64,000 nt of DNA from Rhodococcus sp. KBS0724 (GCF_005938745.2 NZ_VCBX02000001.1:6090501-6154500); one strand, 5' to 3'; positions 25,271-34,235 are shown, counted from the stretch's first letter. Translations and numbers: made by a program. The notes: generated by a model not told the origin, from the sequence alone.

Positions 25271-25893
25271 GATTTGACCGAATCCTCCGGCGGGCTCGTG
25301 ACCTTCGCATCGCGACCGGACAGCATGTCGATTGCCGCTTTGGGCTTGGCGAGAATCCATTCTCGGGCAGCATTTTTGATCAACGTCGGTGTGGAGCACC
25401 CACAATCACTGTTCACCCCGTCCGCATCGATCCCGGCGTCACGGCACAACGCGACCGCGCGGGGCACGTGGTAGCCCTGGGTGACGATCAACGCCTTCGA
25501 CACACCATACGTATGTATTGCCCTAGAGCAGGTGTCATACGTGTCCAGGCCGTACGGATCCCCGACGATACGACGCTTATCGATCCCCTGCTCCACCAGG
25601 TAATTTGTCATCGCGGCGATCTCGTCACCCGAAGCCCCACTGGCATCCCCCGACACCAACACTGCGCTCGCCTTGCCGTCCTCGACCAGTTGGACGGCCG
25701 CGTCGAGGCGCCCTTTCAGGAACGCCATCGGCTTGCCGTCCTTGATCTGAGCACCCAGAACGATCACCACCGGAGCCTCGGGCGCATCCGCGACGTCGGA
25801 GGTGTGCCCCGACGCGGCGACGGATATCCAGAGGACGGACCCCACATAGGCAACTACGCCGAGTGCAACGAGACCCGCAATCCATCGCTTCAC
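25252..25893 (-). CDS. YdcF/SanA-like DUF218 protein, membrane-anchored
   Basis: 213 residues with an N-terminal signal anchor (5-27). DUF218 motifs: VVIVLGAQIKDGKPMAFLKGRLDAAVQLVEDG, LVSGDASGASGDEIAAM, and VTQGYHVPRAVALCRDAGI. SanA-type proteins are linked to envelope barrier function; the reaction is unknown. The GTG start shares a base with the preceding lipase stop (TAGTG on the minus strand), so the genes are coupled. Confidence 0.85.
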   Translation of the reverse strand: MKRWIAGLVALGVVAYVGSVLWISVAASGHTSDVADAPEAPVVIVLGAQIKDGKPMAFLKGRLDAAVQLVEDGKASAVLVSGDASGASGDEIAAMTNYLVEQGIDKRRIVGDPYGLDTYDTCSRAIHTYGVSKALIVTQGYHVPRAVALCRDAGIDADGVNSDCGCSTPTLIKNAAREWILAKPKAAIDMLSGRDAKVTSPPEDSVKSAVRLY

Positions 25894-27062
25894 TAGCGGA
25901 AGAGGTTCGCGACAAACGGAATTGTGTCGGCCTGCGATTCGATCAACGCGCCACTGTGGTCGGTGTTGTAGGTCTTGAAGGTCACGGGTTCACCATTCGC
26001 GACCAGTGCCGCGACAAGCGAAAGTGCCGACGGGGCAGGAACATCCACGTCCAGCAAGCCTTGGCCGATGAAGATAGGCCGGTCGTAACCGCTGGTCGGT
26101 ACACCCATGTAGTCGTTCAGGAGACCGTAGAAGTTCGGTATTTCGTTGAGCGGACGCGACAACACGTCACCAAGCACCAGCTTCTTCGATGCTTCTTCCA
26201 AGTCTGCGGCGCATAGCTTTTCGGCCAGATCGACCTGCTCGCGCCCCAGCGGAGTCAGGTACGAGTTCACGTCGATTTCCGGGTGCGCTTCGCGCAGACC
26301 CGCCAGAATGTAGAGGGCGTACGACGTCAAGCCTCCACCGAGTGCGACGGGCGGAAATCCGGGGCCGGCCGGCAGGAAGACCAGTTCTATGTTGGCCGGT
26401 ACACCCGTCCCCACACCACCGCGGTAGTCGAGGGAATCCCCACCGTATTCGGTTGCGTATCGCGCGGTCGTGATTGCCGCGCCGCCGCCTTGCGACTGCC
26501 CGACCACTGCCCAGCGATTCGAGATCGAAGAATCGAGGGCGCGAGCAGCTTTCACAGAGTCGACGACGCTGTGCGCCTCCACTTTTCCGTCGAGGTACGG
26601 CATGAGTCCCGGAGTTCCCAGTCCGACGTAATCGGTTGCGACCACGGCGTAGCCTTCGGCAAGCCAGCGACCCAGATATGGGTAATCACGTTCCGGGAGT
26701 CCTGGCCCCACCAGGGAGGGCGCACAGGAGTCGTCGAGGCCGGTGGTTCCGTGCGCCCACGCGATGACGGGCCAGCCGCCTTCGGGGGCAGGCCCGGCCG
26801 GTACGTAGTACGCGCCGCTACTGAGGGCAGGGCTTCCGTCGGAACCGATGGTCCAGTACGTGAATCGAGTAGCGTCGGCCGTCCCCGGAATCCAGAGATC
26901 CCGCGGTAGCGGTTCGCTCGAGACAACAGTTCCGGTTGCAACCGAGACGCCGGGCGCCTCCGCCGACGCCATAGGCGCCAAGGCCACCGAACTAATCGCC
27001 GCAGCACACAGCGCCGCAATAATCGACTTCGACTGGAAATTCACGTCCCCACAACCCCTCAT
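25893..27062 (-). CDS. Secreted lipase / alpha-beta hydrolase (LIP family)
   Basis: Up to 389 residues. A Sec signal (IIAALCAAAISSVALAPMASAEA) is followed by an alpha/beta hydrolase of the fungal-type secretory lipase (LIP) family found in mycolate actinobacteria: oxyanion region WAHGTTGLDDSCAPS, nucleophile elbow GQSQGGG, and a late NTDHSGAL with a likely catalytic His. It should hydrolyse esters outside the cell. Start uncertain: ATG 27062 or GTG 27044. Confidence 0.83.
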   Translation of the reverse strand: MRGCGDVNFQSKSIIAALCAAAISSVALAPMASAEAPGVSVATGTVVSSEPLPRDLWIPGTADATRFTYWTIGSDGSPALSSGAYYVPAGPAPEGGWPVIAWAHGTTGLDDSCAPSLVGPGLPERDYPYLGRWLAEGYAVVATDYVGLGTPGLMPYLDGKVEAHSVVDSVKAARALDSSISNRWAVVGQSQGGGAAITTARYATEYGGDSLDYRGGVGTGVPANIELVFLPAGPGFPPVALGGGLTSYALYILAGLREAHPEIDVNSYLTPLGREQVDLAEKLCAADLEEASKKLVLGDVLSRPLNEIPNFYGLLNDYMGVPTSGYDRPIFIGQGLLDVDVPAPSALSLVAALVANGEPVTFKTYNTDHSGALIESQADTIPFVANLFR

Positions 27063-27077
27063 TCCGATGCACTGGAG

Positions 27078-28511
27078 TCATCGTAGGACGTGGTTCCGAT
27101 CGGCGCGGCTGATTGTCACGGCTGCGACGACTACGCCGATCACCACCCCGATGAGAGTGTCCGCGACCCGAGCGAGCGCCGCACTGGTCTCGATCGGTGC
27201 GCTGAGACCGATGAGCACCAAGGCCATCGGCGTCACGGCAACAGACGTCAACGCGTAGTTCTTGACGACAAACAGTTCCGCCGCGGTCTGCAAGATCACC
27301 ACTGCAACAACAGCCTGCCAATAGCCGAGTGTCAGGGCGATCAGAGCGGCAGCGATGACTGCTCCGCCGACGTTGCCGACAAGCCGTTGGATTCCGCGTT
27401 GAACGGTCTGCTTGTAGTTCAGTCCCTGCATGGCCGCCATCGCACCCATCGACGCCCACAGCGGATGCTCGAGCCCGGCGGCTGCGGCGACCCATCCGGC
27501 TAATGCCGACGCCACGACGATACGAACGGCATTCATCACGACGGCGCGCGAGTACAGGTGCCGCAGACCTGCGATGACGTAGTTCTCCGGCGCGGGCAAT
27601 TCCGATGCAGGTTCGAGCGAGTGCTCGATCATGCTGGAGCGCTTCATCTTACGAAGCTCACCCTCATGCAATGCAATATCGCGAATCAGCGACGGATCGC
27701 CCTGCTCGCTCCACAATCGCACTGCGGCATCCGCTTCGCCGAGCACCGCCATCAGTTCGCGTCCATGACCCATCGTCGACTTGATCCGACTACTCGACGC
27801 GATAACCGTGCGCGCATGCGCAATCGACGCCTGCGCTGCGGCGACTGCAGAATCACCGCCGGCCTCTAGCCTCCCGACGTTCGCCAGCGCCCGGGCAACA
27901 GCCAGTCGGGCGGGGCCCATCGGCAACGCAAGCGCGGGAAGCATCGCCGCGGCCCATCCGATCAGGACACCGACCGTTCCTGCGATGACCAGCCGAACCA
28001 GATCCGAAACACTCGTGGCAAAGCCGGCCGCACCCGTCGCGGCGAAGACGAGAATCACGGGCCCTGGCCCAGTGATGCGGAAACCGGAGATGAAGCAGTA
28101 CGCCGCGCCGGCCGCCAGCGAGAGAACACCGATCTGCGCCCAGACCGGCACACCGAGCACTCCCATTGCCGCACCGAAGGCGATGAACACGATCAGCGCT
28201 GCGCCCACCATCGCGAGTTTGCCCGCCAACCGGGGGTATGGCTCGTACCGTCCGAACGCCGCGCTCAGCGCGCCCAGCGCCGCAAATCCCGCCAGCTCTC
28301 CGTGCCCGAGCACACCGCCCAAAATCAGGACTACCGCCGTTGCCAAGCCAACTCGTATCGCCGGGGCAATTCCGGCGTCGGCGGAACCGAGCCGGAAAGC
28401 TGCTCGCCACGTCTGCGCTGACACCGAATGCGCAATTGCTCCGCTCGAATGGCGGAGTCGGCTGGGGGTCGCGGAGAGAGTCGGAGTAGGCGTCACCAAT
28501 CCACCATACAT
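27078..28511 (-). CDS. FUSC family membrane protein (aromatic acid exporter-like)
   Basis: 477 residues: two blocks of about six helices (about 45-175 and 330-470) separated by a cytoplasmic helical domain, as in FUSC/YccS/AaeB-type efflux proteins. ATG 28511 is used, but GTG 28496 after GGTGGA is possible. Divergent from a MarR regulator with a near-perfect palindrome in the shared promoter, so efflux of an aromatic or weak-acid compound is likely. Confidence 0.83.
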   Translation of the reverse strand: MYGGLVTPTPTLSATPSRLRHSSGAIAHSVSAQTWRAAFRLGSADAGIAPAIRVGLATAVVLILGGVLGHGELAGFAALGALSAAFGRYEPYPRLAGKLAMVGAALIVFIAFGAAMGVLGVPVWAQIGVLSLAAGAAYCFISGFRITGPGPVILVFAATGAAGFATSVSDLVRLVIAGTVGVLIGWAAAMLPALALPMGPARLAVARALANVGRLEAGGDSAVAAAQASIAHARTVIASSSRIKSTMGHGRELMAVLGEADAAVRLWSEQGDPSLIRDIALHEGELRKMKRSSMIEHSLEPASELPAPENYVIAGLRHLYSRAVVMNAVRIVVASALAGWVAAAAGLEHPLWASMGAMAAMQGLNYKQTVQRGIQRLVGNVGGAVIAAALIALTLGYWQAVVAVVILQTAAELFVVKNYALTSVAVTPMALVLIGLSAPIETSAALARVADTLIGVVIGVVVAAVTISRADRNHVLR

Positions 28512-28515
28512 TTAT

Positions 28516-28538
28516 TTCACTAGTAAATTACTTGTGAA
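28516..28538. promoter_or_regulatory. Candidate MarR operator
   Basis: TTCACTAGTAA-A-TTACTTGTGAA is a 23-bp palindrome with one mismatched pair. It sits five bases from the FUSC start codon and 33 from the MarR start, where a repressor would block both. Confidence 0.65.
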
Positions 28539-28570
28539 GTACTGTGAAATCGATCGCTAGGATGTGTGCC

Positions 28571-29086
28571 ATGGATCAGGCCAACAGTCCCGAAGACGAC
28601 TTCATCGACAAAGTCCGTCGTGAATGGAATCGCGCCTACCCTGAGATCGACACCTCCCCGGTCGAGGTGATGGGACGGATCACCCGCATCAGTTCGCAGT
28701 CCCTTCACCAACTTGATCGCGCCCTGGCGCCCAGCGGTGTCTCCCGCGCCGAATTCGACGTGATGAGCGCACTGGCACGCAGCGATCGACCACTACGCGC
28801 CAGCGAGGTCACAGCAGTCACTATGTTCAGCGGCGCTGCCACCACCAAACATGCCGATCGACTGGCCAAGCTCGGACTGGTGGAGCGTCAACGGTTCGAA
28901 CGTGACGGACGCGTCGTACTTCTCCAATTGACCGAAGCCGGAAGAGCTTTGGTCGAATCAGAGTTTCCGCGCCGAGTCGAACGCGACCGCCGGTTGTTAT
29001 CCGGACTGACCGAGGACGAGAAAGTGCAACTCACCGCACTCCTCAAGCGGATCTCGGTCAACATCGACGCCGGGCTACCGGACTGA
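28571..29086 (+). CDS. MarR family regulator
   Basis: 171 residues from ATG 28571 (AGGA eight bases upstream; ATG 28562 or 28544 also in frame). Winged helix: LHQLDRALAPSGVSRAEFDVMSALARSDRPLRASEVTAVTMFSGAATTKHADRLAKLGLVERQRFERDGRVVLLQLTEAG. A 30-residue N-terminal extension precedes it. Probably represses the divergent FUSC exporter and itself. Its stop lies one base from the stop of the convergent thioesterase. Confidence 0.87.
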   Translation: MDQANSPEDDFIDKVRREWNRAYPEIDTSPVEVMGRITRISSQSLHQLDRALAPSGVSRAEFDVMSALARSDRPLRASEVTAVTMFSGAATTKHADRLAKLGLVERQRFERDGRVVLLQLTEAGRALVESEFPRRVERDRRLLSGLTEDEKVQLTALLKRISVNIDAGLPD

Positions 29087-29087
29087 G

Positions 29088-29492
29088 CTACTTCGGCAAC
29101 GGAACGTTCTGCAACCGAACCTGTCCACGCGCCACTTCTTTTCCCGTTTCGGGGTCGGTGATGACAACCGACCACAACTGCTGAACGCGGCCCTGCTGAA
29201 TCGGAAGTGCCACGACGTCCACGCGTCCACCGGTGCGCGCTCGCAAGAAGTCGGTTCCGTTGTGAACGCCGACCGCAAATTCTCCGCGGTCCGCAACAGC
29301 GGTACTCGCACCGATACTGGCCGCAGACTCCACCGCCGTTGTGTAGACGCCGCCGTGCACCACACCCCAAGGCGTGTGATGAGCGTCGGACAGATCGATG
29401 TGTCCGACGACTTTGGTGCCGGACACCTCGTCGAGTTGTAATCCTGCGGCGCTCACGAAAGCGCTCGATGCTTCAAGATCTACATCGGCCAC
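29088..29492 (-). CDS. PaaI-like hotdog-fold thioesterase
   Basis: 134 residues. The HHTPWGVVHGGVYTTAVESAAS motif is the hotdog helix of PaaI/YdiI acyl-CoA thioesterases, with the Glu as likely catalytic base. Cytoplasmic acyl- or aryl-acyl-CoA hydrolysis is expected. Divergent from an HxlR regulator with two matching dyads between them. Confidence 0.86.
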   Translation of the reverse strand: MADVDLEASSAFVSAAGLQLDEVSGTKVVGHIDLSDAHHTPWGVVHGGVYTTAVESAASIGASTAVADRGEFAVGVHNGTDFLRARTGGRVDVVALPIQQGRVQQLWSVVITDPETGKEVARGQVRLQNVPLPK

Positions 29493-29513
29493 GTCATGCT
29501 CCTCATCTTGTCG

Positions 29514-29581
29514 GTTGGATTTCCCAACTCACACTGCGGCATAGATTTCGTACCGTCAAGTGCTAAGTTGGATTTCGCAAC
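29514..29581. promoter_or_regulatory. Twin HxlR-type operators
   Basis: GTTGGATTTCCCAAC (29514-29528) and GTTGGATTTCGCAAC (29567-29581) are nearly identical dyads whose starts are 53 bases apart, about five helical turns. They flank the divergent promoter region of the thioesterase and HxlR genes. Confidence 0.65.
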
Positions 29582-29619
29582 CCACTGTCGAGCGTGACAC
29601 GTAGTCGATCGGAGTGACC

Positions 29620-30060
29620 ATGACGCCTAAAGGTCGTAACTGCTCGATCGCCAAAGCCTTGGATCTTGTCGGCGAGAAATGGTCGCTTCTGATCCTGCGT
29701 GAAATCGTCCTCGGGCAACGACGCTTCGACGCCATCGCGCGGGGAACCGGCGCCAGCCGCGATATTCTTGCCGCCCGGTTACGCACTCTTGTCGACGCCG
29801 ACGTGCTGACAAAACGCTTGTACGAGGACCATCCCCCACGCTACGAATACGTCGCCACCGAATCAGGGAAAGCGCTGTACCCGATTCTGATGGCGATCAT
29901 GGAATGGGGAGACACCTACGCGATCGACGGCCCGCCGCCGACCGTCGTCGAACATCGGTGCGGCGAGCAACTGCACGCGCAGGTCGTGTGTGCCCATTGC
30001 AACGAACCACTCGAGGCACGGGATGCGACCGTCGTTCATCTCTCCCCGACTGCTCCTTAA
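29620..30060 (+). CDS. HxlR family regulator
   Basis: 146 residues from ATG 29620 with GGAG five bases upstream (GTG 29614 also in frame). HxlR winged helix: CSIAKALDLVGEKWSLLILREIVLGQRRFDAIARGTGASRDILAARLRTLVDADVL. The C-terminus has four cysteine/histidine residues (EHRCGEQLHAQVVCAHCNEPL), a possible metal or redox site. Likely controls the divergent thioesterase. Its stop overlaps the convergent PPOX gene stop. Confidence 0.87.
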   Translation: MTPKGRNCSIAKALDLVGEKWSLLILREIVLGQRRFDAIARGTGASRDILAARLRTLVDADVLTKRLYEDHPPRYEYVATESGKALYPILMAIMEWGDTYAIDGPPPTVVEHRCGEQLHAQVVCAHCNEPLEARDATVVHLSPTAP

Positions 30061-30512
30061 CGCTCCGGTGGAAACCCGCCCGTTGCGATCGGTCCCCATG
30101 AATCGACGGTGACGCGGATCAGGCTCTTGCCCTGTTTGTGCATCGCTTGCCGGTACTCGTCCCAGTCTGGATGATCGCCGGCAATCGAGCGGTAGTAGTC
30201 GACCAGAGGCTCCACGGATTCCGGCAGGTCGATGAGCTCAGCCGTTCCGTTCACCTGCACGTACGGCCCATTCCACTCGTCGGAGTGGATACACAGCGAC
30301 ACGGCGGGAGTACGACGCACATTCACCGCTTTCGCTCGCTCCGGGTAGGTGGAGATGACGATGCGGCCTTCGTCGTCGACGCCACAGGTGACCGGCGAAA
30401 TCTGGAGTTCACCGGACTTGCGGACGGTCACGAGGGTGGCACGGTGGCGTGGTCTGATGAATTCGAGCAACTCGGCGTGCGAAACCCGGTCTGCACTCGC
30501 GATTTTCGACAT
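30057..30512 (-). CDS. PPOX-class F420-dependent oxidoreductase
   Basis: 151 residues, split-barrel flavin/F420-binding fold: HRATLVTVRKSGELQISPVTCGVDDEGRIVISTYPERAKAVNVRRTPAVSLCIHSDEWNGPYVQVNGTAEL. This matches the actinobacterial Rv1155/Rv2607-like group, many of which use F420H2. Substrate unknown. Confidence 0.83.
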   Translation of the reverse strand: MSKIASADRVSHAELLEFIRPRHRATLVTVRKSGELQISPVTCGVDDEGRIVISTYPERAKAVNVRRTPAVSLCIHSDEWNGPYVQVNGTAELIDLPESVEPLVDYYRSIAGDHPDWDEYRQAMHKQGKSLIRVTVDSWGPIATGGFPPER

Positions 30513-30545
30513 ACCACCAGCCTAGGTGCGTTTACGTCCCGATGC

Positions 30546-31040
30546 TCATGGCATCTCGATGGTCTGAGCGCGCGCGATTTCGCCGATCGCGGTGGTGATG
30601 TACGCCGTCAGCGGTTTCTTGACGACCGCGGACAAGTTACCGATCACGAGCACCGCCGAACGTAGGTACGCACCGTGCCCGATCCGGAACGAGTCGTCGT
30701 CGAGATCTGTAATTCCGAGCGCGCCGGTGTACACGGCGGCGAGGGCTTGGACGTCGAGGTCGGGAAGCCACACGATGGTGGCCTTGGCGCAGGCAGTGAG
30801 CGCGTCCTGCACGTCTTCACTCGACAGTCCGTCCGGATGGGTGTCCTCGAGAAGTTCACGAACGATAGCCGCGTGCACCGATGTGACCTGTTCGAACGAC
30901 AGCGCGCGCAGTTCCTCCACCGCTTCAGTCAACGCATCGCGATTGGCCGCTCGCACCGCAGCCAGGGCGTCTGTCGTGACAGCGGCGATGTCGCGGGCAA
31001 CCTTCGGCCACTCGGTGGGCCAACTCTGCTCGGGGTTCAC
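30546..31040 (-). CDS. Hypothetical helical protein
   Basis: 164 residues from GTG 31040, chosen for AAGGAG seven bases upstream; a longer reading to 31082 lacks this. Mostly predicted alpha-helical and acidic (WPKVARDIAAVTTDALAAVRAANRDALTEAVEEL...), without signal or transmembrane helix. I do not recognise the family. Separate from neighbours by short gaps on the same strand; no function is suggested. Confidence 0.65.
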   Translation of the reverse strand: MNPEQSWPTEWPKVARDIAAVTTDALAAVRAANRDALTEAVEELRALSFEQVTSVHAAIVRELLEDTHPDGLSSEDVQDALTACAKATIVWLPDLDVQALAAVYTGALGITDLDDDSFRIGHGAYLRSAVLVIGNLSAVVKKPLTAYITTAIGEIARAQTIEMP

Positions 31041-31115
31041 GTTCGGTTCTCCTTGTATCGCGCGCACGGTTCGCACTCGCATGTGAGCTTGCCAGGTAAC
31101 ACCGACAGCCCGACG

Positions 31116-31931
31116 TCAGGTGAAGCGGGCCAGGAACGCCATCGCGTTGTGTGGCGCAAAACCCTTCATGTCGTTGTCGAAGTACACATACACGTCGAGT
31201 CCGTCGCTCATCCAGTCCCGAGCGCGTTCGGACCAGCTGTCCAGAGCTTTGTCGGTGTAACCGCTTGCATACAGTTCCTTGTCGCCATGCATGCGCACAT
31301 AGACAAAATCGCTGGTCGGCGTAGTGATCTGGGGGTATCTCCCAGCGGTATCGGCGACAACAAACCCGATGTCGTGCTCGCGCATCAGTTCTACTGCTTC
31401 CGGCACGGCAAAGCTCGCATGCCGCGCCTCCACCGCATAGCGAATCGGGAGTTCGATCTCTGCGTGCGCCAACACCCGGTCTTCGGTCAGCTTCTCGTCG
31501 TGGTGGGCTGCAAGCTCCGCAGCGTCCGTGGTCGTACGCGGTAACTGTTCGAAAAAGCTCGACAACCGTTCGGGCTCGAACTGCAAAGTGGGCGGCAACT
31601 GCCAGAAGATGGGTCCGAGTTTCGGCCCCAGTGCAAGAACTCCCGCCGCAAAGAAGTTCGCCAGACCGGCATGCGTGTCGAGCAGGCGCTTCATATGCGT
31701 GATGTATCGACCCCCTTTGAGGGCAAACACAAAATTTTCGGGTGTTTCACTGCGCCACTTCGCGAAACTCTCCGGTTTCTGAAGCGCATAGAACGAGCCG
31801 TTGATTTCGATCGAAGTCAATTTCTCTGCGGCATAGGACAATTCCTTGCGATGTGCAAGGCCGCTCGGGTAGAAATCCCCACGCCAGGCGGGATACGTCC
31901 ACCCTGAGATACCGACTCGGATATCTGCCAC
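31116..31931 (-). CDS. DUF72 (YecE) family protein
   Basis: 271 residues: IRVGISGWTYPAWRGDFYPSGLAHRKELSYAAEKLTSIEINGSFY at the start, KGGRYITHMKRL and VYVRMHGDKELYASGY later, all classic DUF72 TIM-barrel motifs. Function unknown in all organisms. Confidence 0.88.
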   Translation of the reverse strand: MADIRVGISGWTYPAWRGDFYPSGLAHRKELSYAAEKLTSIEINGSFYALQKPESFAKWRSETPENFVFALKGGRYITHMKRLLDTHAGLANFFAAGVLALGPKLGPIFWQLPPTLQFEPERLSSFFEQLPRTTTDAAELAAHHDEKLTEDRVLAHAEIELPIRYAVEARHASFAVPEAVELMREHDIGFVVADTAGRYPQITTPTSDFVYVRMHGDKELYASGYTDKALDSWSERARDWMSDGLDVYVYFDNDMKGFAPHNAMAFLARFT

Positions 31932-31940
31932 CGCTTCAGA

Positions 31941-32132
31941 CTAGACGCCCGATACGCCGGCACTGAGTGCAACGGACACCGGCACGACGGTCAAGCACAC
32001 CACGGCTGCCACAAACAACCCGATGACGAGCCGACGATCCCACTTTCCGCGGGCGCCGCTTGCCGCGAGCATGAAGATCACAAAACCCACACAGACAGAC
32101 ACGATCGTCACGATCACCGGAGTACCAACCAT
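31941..32132 (-). CDS. Small two-helix membrane protein
   Basis: 63 residues from ATG 32132 (AGGGGA upstream). Two hydrophobic helices (about 3-25 and 37-60) with a basic loop RGKWDRR between them. A much longer in-frame reading to 32324 overlaps the divergent GYD gene and is rejected. Function unknown. Confidence 0.6.
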   Translation of the reverse strand: MVGTPVIVTIVSVCVGFVIFMLAASGARGKWDRRLVIGLFVAAVVCLTVVPVSVALSAGVSGV

Positions 32133-32205
32133 GGGTTGATTGTCCCCTACCACTTTGTGGGTATACCCCTCGGAGGTGAAGACCCCTGCCGAGCAAGGAG
32201 CGGAC

Positions 32206-32529
32206 ATGCCGAAATACCTCTGGCAAGTGACGTACACACCGACCGGAGCCGCCGGTCTCCAGAAGGAAGGGGGCACCGCCCGCCGCGACGCAATAACCCG
32301 CATGGTCGAAAGTGTGGGTGGCACAGTCGAATCCTGTCACTTTGCACTCGGCAGTCACGACATGTTTGTCATCGGCAATCTTCCCGACACGGTTGCAGCC
32401 GCGGCACTGAGCATTCGCACCACCGCTGAGGGAGCGGCCCGGTCCGAATCCGTCACCCTGCTCACCCCGGAGGAAATCGACGAAGCAGTCAATCGCCCGA
32501 CCGACTACCGTGTGCCCGGCGCGGAATAG
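32206..32529 (+). CDS. GYD domain protein
   Basis: 107 residues from ATG 32206, five bases after AAGGAG. YLWQVTYTPTGAAGLQKEGGTARRDAITRMVESVGGTVESCHFALGSHDMFVIGNLPD is the ferredoxin-like GYD domain. Function unknown; such proteins often sit near oxidoreductases, here an LLM-class F420 enzyme 29 bases downstream. Confidence 0.85.
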   Translation: MPKYLWQVTYTPTGAAGLQKEGGTARRDAITRMVESVGGTVESCHFALGSHDMFVIGNLPDTVAAAALSIRTTAEGAARSESVTLLTPEEIDEAVNRPTDYRVPGAE

Positions 32530-32558
32530 ATCTCGATCACACTCGGGTTACCACCACC

Positions 32559-33407
32559 ATGACTGACGCGACGCAGACACCTGACCTGGGCACCTACGGA
32601 ATCTGGCGAGGAGCCGCCGGATTGAAACCGGATTTGGGGGCAGCAATCGAGAAACTAGGGTTCGGCACCATCTGGATCGGCGGTTCACCGCGCGCGGATC
32701 TGCTGGTGGCCGAGAAGCTACTCGACGCGACGGAACACATCACCGTGGCTACGGGGATCGTCAACGTGTGGTCATCACCGGCTGCCGAAGTTGCCGAGTC
32801 GTACCACCGACTCGAAGCCAAGCACCCCGGACGATTCCTCCTCGGCATCGGCATCGGCCATCCCGAAGCCACCGGCGATTACTCGAAGCCGTATGCCACC
32901 TTGGTGTCGTACCTCGACGAACTCGACGCGGCTCGAGTTCCGGAATCTCGTCGTGTCCTCGCCGCTCTCGGCCCCAAGGTATTGAAGCTGTCGGCTGATC
33001 GTGCTGCCGGAGCACATCCCTATCTGACAACTCCCGAACACACTGCCGAAGCTCGCAGCATTCTCGGCCCGTCGAAAATTCTTGCGCCCGAACACAAAGT
33101 TGTTCTCGAGACCGATCCGGACAAGGCGCGAGCGATCGGCCGTCCGGCTGTGGCCAACCCCTATCTGCACCTGCGCAACTACACGACCAATCTCGAGCGC
33201 CTCGGTTTCGCACCCGACGAAATTGCGAACGACGGAAACGACCGTGTCATCGAGGCCCTGGTGGCCTACGGGACCGCCCGTTCCATCGCGGACAGATTGC
33301 GCGAACATGTTGCGGCCGGTGCCGACCACGTTGCGATCCAGTCGCTTCCGGCTGACGGTGATCCGATTGCGACGTACGAAGCATTGGCCGCTGAACTATT
33401 CCACTGA
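32559..33407 (+). CDS. LLM-class F420-dependent oxidoreductase (TIGR03620-like)
   Basis: 282 residues, luciferase-like TIM barrel: GTYGIWRG start, LGFGTIWIGGSPRADL, VATGIVNVWSSPAAEVAESYHRLEAKHPGRFLLGIGIGHPE, and a C-terminal GADHVAIQSLPADGDPIATYEAL. The sequence type is the actinobacterial F420-using branch rather than FMN. Substrate unknown; co-oriented with the GYD gene. Confidence 0.85.
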   Translation: MTDATQTPDLGTYGIWRGAAGLKPDLGAAIEKLGFGTIWIGGSPRADLLVAEKLLDATEHITVATGIVNVWSSPAAEVAESYHRLEAKHPGRFLLGIGIGHPEATGDYSKPYATLVSYLDELDAARVPESRRVLAALGPKVLKLSADRAAGAHPYLTTPEHTAEARSILGPSKILAPEHKVVLETDPDKARAIGRPAVANPYLHLRNYTTNLERLGFAPDEIANDGNDRVIEALVAYGTARSIADRLREHVAAGADHVAIQSLPADGDPIATYEALAAELFH

Positions 33408-33424
33408 CAAGTCGACAACCCTTG

Positions 33425-33472
33425 ACTTGGATAAGTTATATCCGAGTATACTTGGACACGACTTATCCGAGT
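33425..33472 (+). promoter_or_regulatory. Two tandem 9-5-9 dyads upstream of the NmrA-like gene
   Basis: Dyad 1: ACTTGGATA-5 nt-TATCCGAGT (33425-33447). Dyad 2: ACTTGGACA-5 nt-TATCCGAGT (33450-33472). The starts are 25 bp apart, and the second ends just before the AAAGGAG ribosome site (33473-33479). Likely operator for the Rrf2 regulator encoded by the next gene. Confidence 0.65.
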
Positions 33473-33485
33473 AAAGGAGAAAAGC

Positions 33486-34235
33486 ATGAAGATCGTCATT
33501 TTCGGTAGTGGGCTCATCGGCAGTCAGGTCGCGTCGAAACTCGGTGATGCCGGACACGATGTGAAGGCACTCGGTCGTGCAGACGGTATCGATACAACCA
33601 CGGGCAAAGGCCTCCTCGAAGCCGTGACCGGCGCAGACGTCGTCGTGGATCTCACCAATTCCCCCTCCTGGTCGGACGACGACGTCCTGGCATTCTTCCG
33701 CGACGGGACCAGCAATATCCTCGCGGCGGAGGAGAAGGCGGGCGTCGGGCACCACGTCATCCTGTCCATCGTCGGTGCCGACCGGCTGCCTGATTCCGGG
33801 TACATGCGAGCCAAGGTCGCCCAGGAAGACCTGGTCAAGGCCGGGCCGATCCCCTACTCGATAGTCCGCTCGACCCAGTTCTTCGAGTTCATCGCCGGAA
33901 TCGCCGATGCCGGAACCGTGGACGGCACAGTCCATGCAACCCCGGCTCATCTTCAGCCGATCGCGTCGCGGGACGTCGTATCCCACGTCGCAGAGGTTGT
34001 GACCGGCTCTCCCCGGAATGGCACGGTTGAGATCGCCGGGCCCGAACCGCTGGGTATTGACGAACTGGTACGGCGCCTGTTCTCCGTCACCGGAGACAAG
34101 CGCTCGGTGACACCCGACCCGGAGGCCGGATACTTCGGCGCGAAACTCGACAGCGCCGCACTCACCCCCACACCGGGAGCCAACGCCTGGATCGCACCGA
34201 CCACACTGGACGAGTGGTTGGCTTCCCAGGCCTGA
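33486..34235 (+). CDS. NmrA/atypical SDR NAD(P)-binding protein
   Basis: 249 residues. N-terminal GSGLIGSQVASKLGDAGHDVKALGR nucleotide-binding motif, then HHVILSIVGADRLPDSGYMRAKVAQEDLV with a YxxxK-like pair, and a C-terminal half typical of NmrA-like atypical SDRs. Could be a quinone/NADPH reductase or a redox sensor. Followed by an Rrf2-family regulator. Confidence 0.83.
   Translation: MKIVIFGSGLIGSQVASKLGDAGHDVKALGRADGIDTTTGKGLLEAVTGADVVVDLTNSPSWSDDDVLAFFRDGTSNILAAEEKAGVGHHVILSIVGADRLPDSGYMRAKVAQEDLVKAGPIPYSIVRSTQFFEFIAGIADAGTVDGTVHATPAHLQPIASRDVVSHVAEVVTGSPRNGTVEIAGPEPLGIDELVRRLFSVTGDKRSVTPDPEAGYFGAKLDSAALTPTPGANAWIAPTTLDEWLASQA

Noticed and set aside
31941..32324. 127-codon version of the small membrane protein
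   Set aside because: It would overlap the divergent GYD gene and its ribosome site; the 63-residue form from ATG 32132 has two clean helices.
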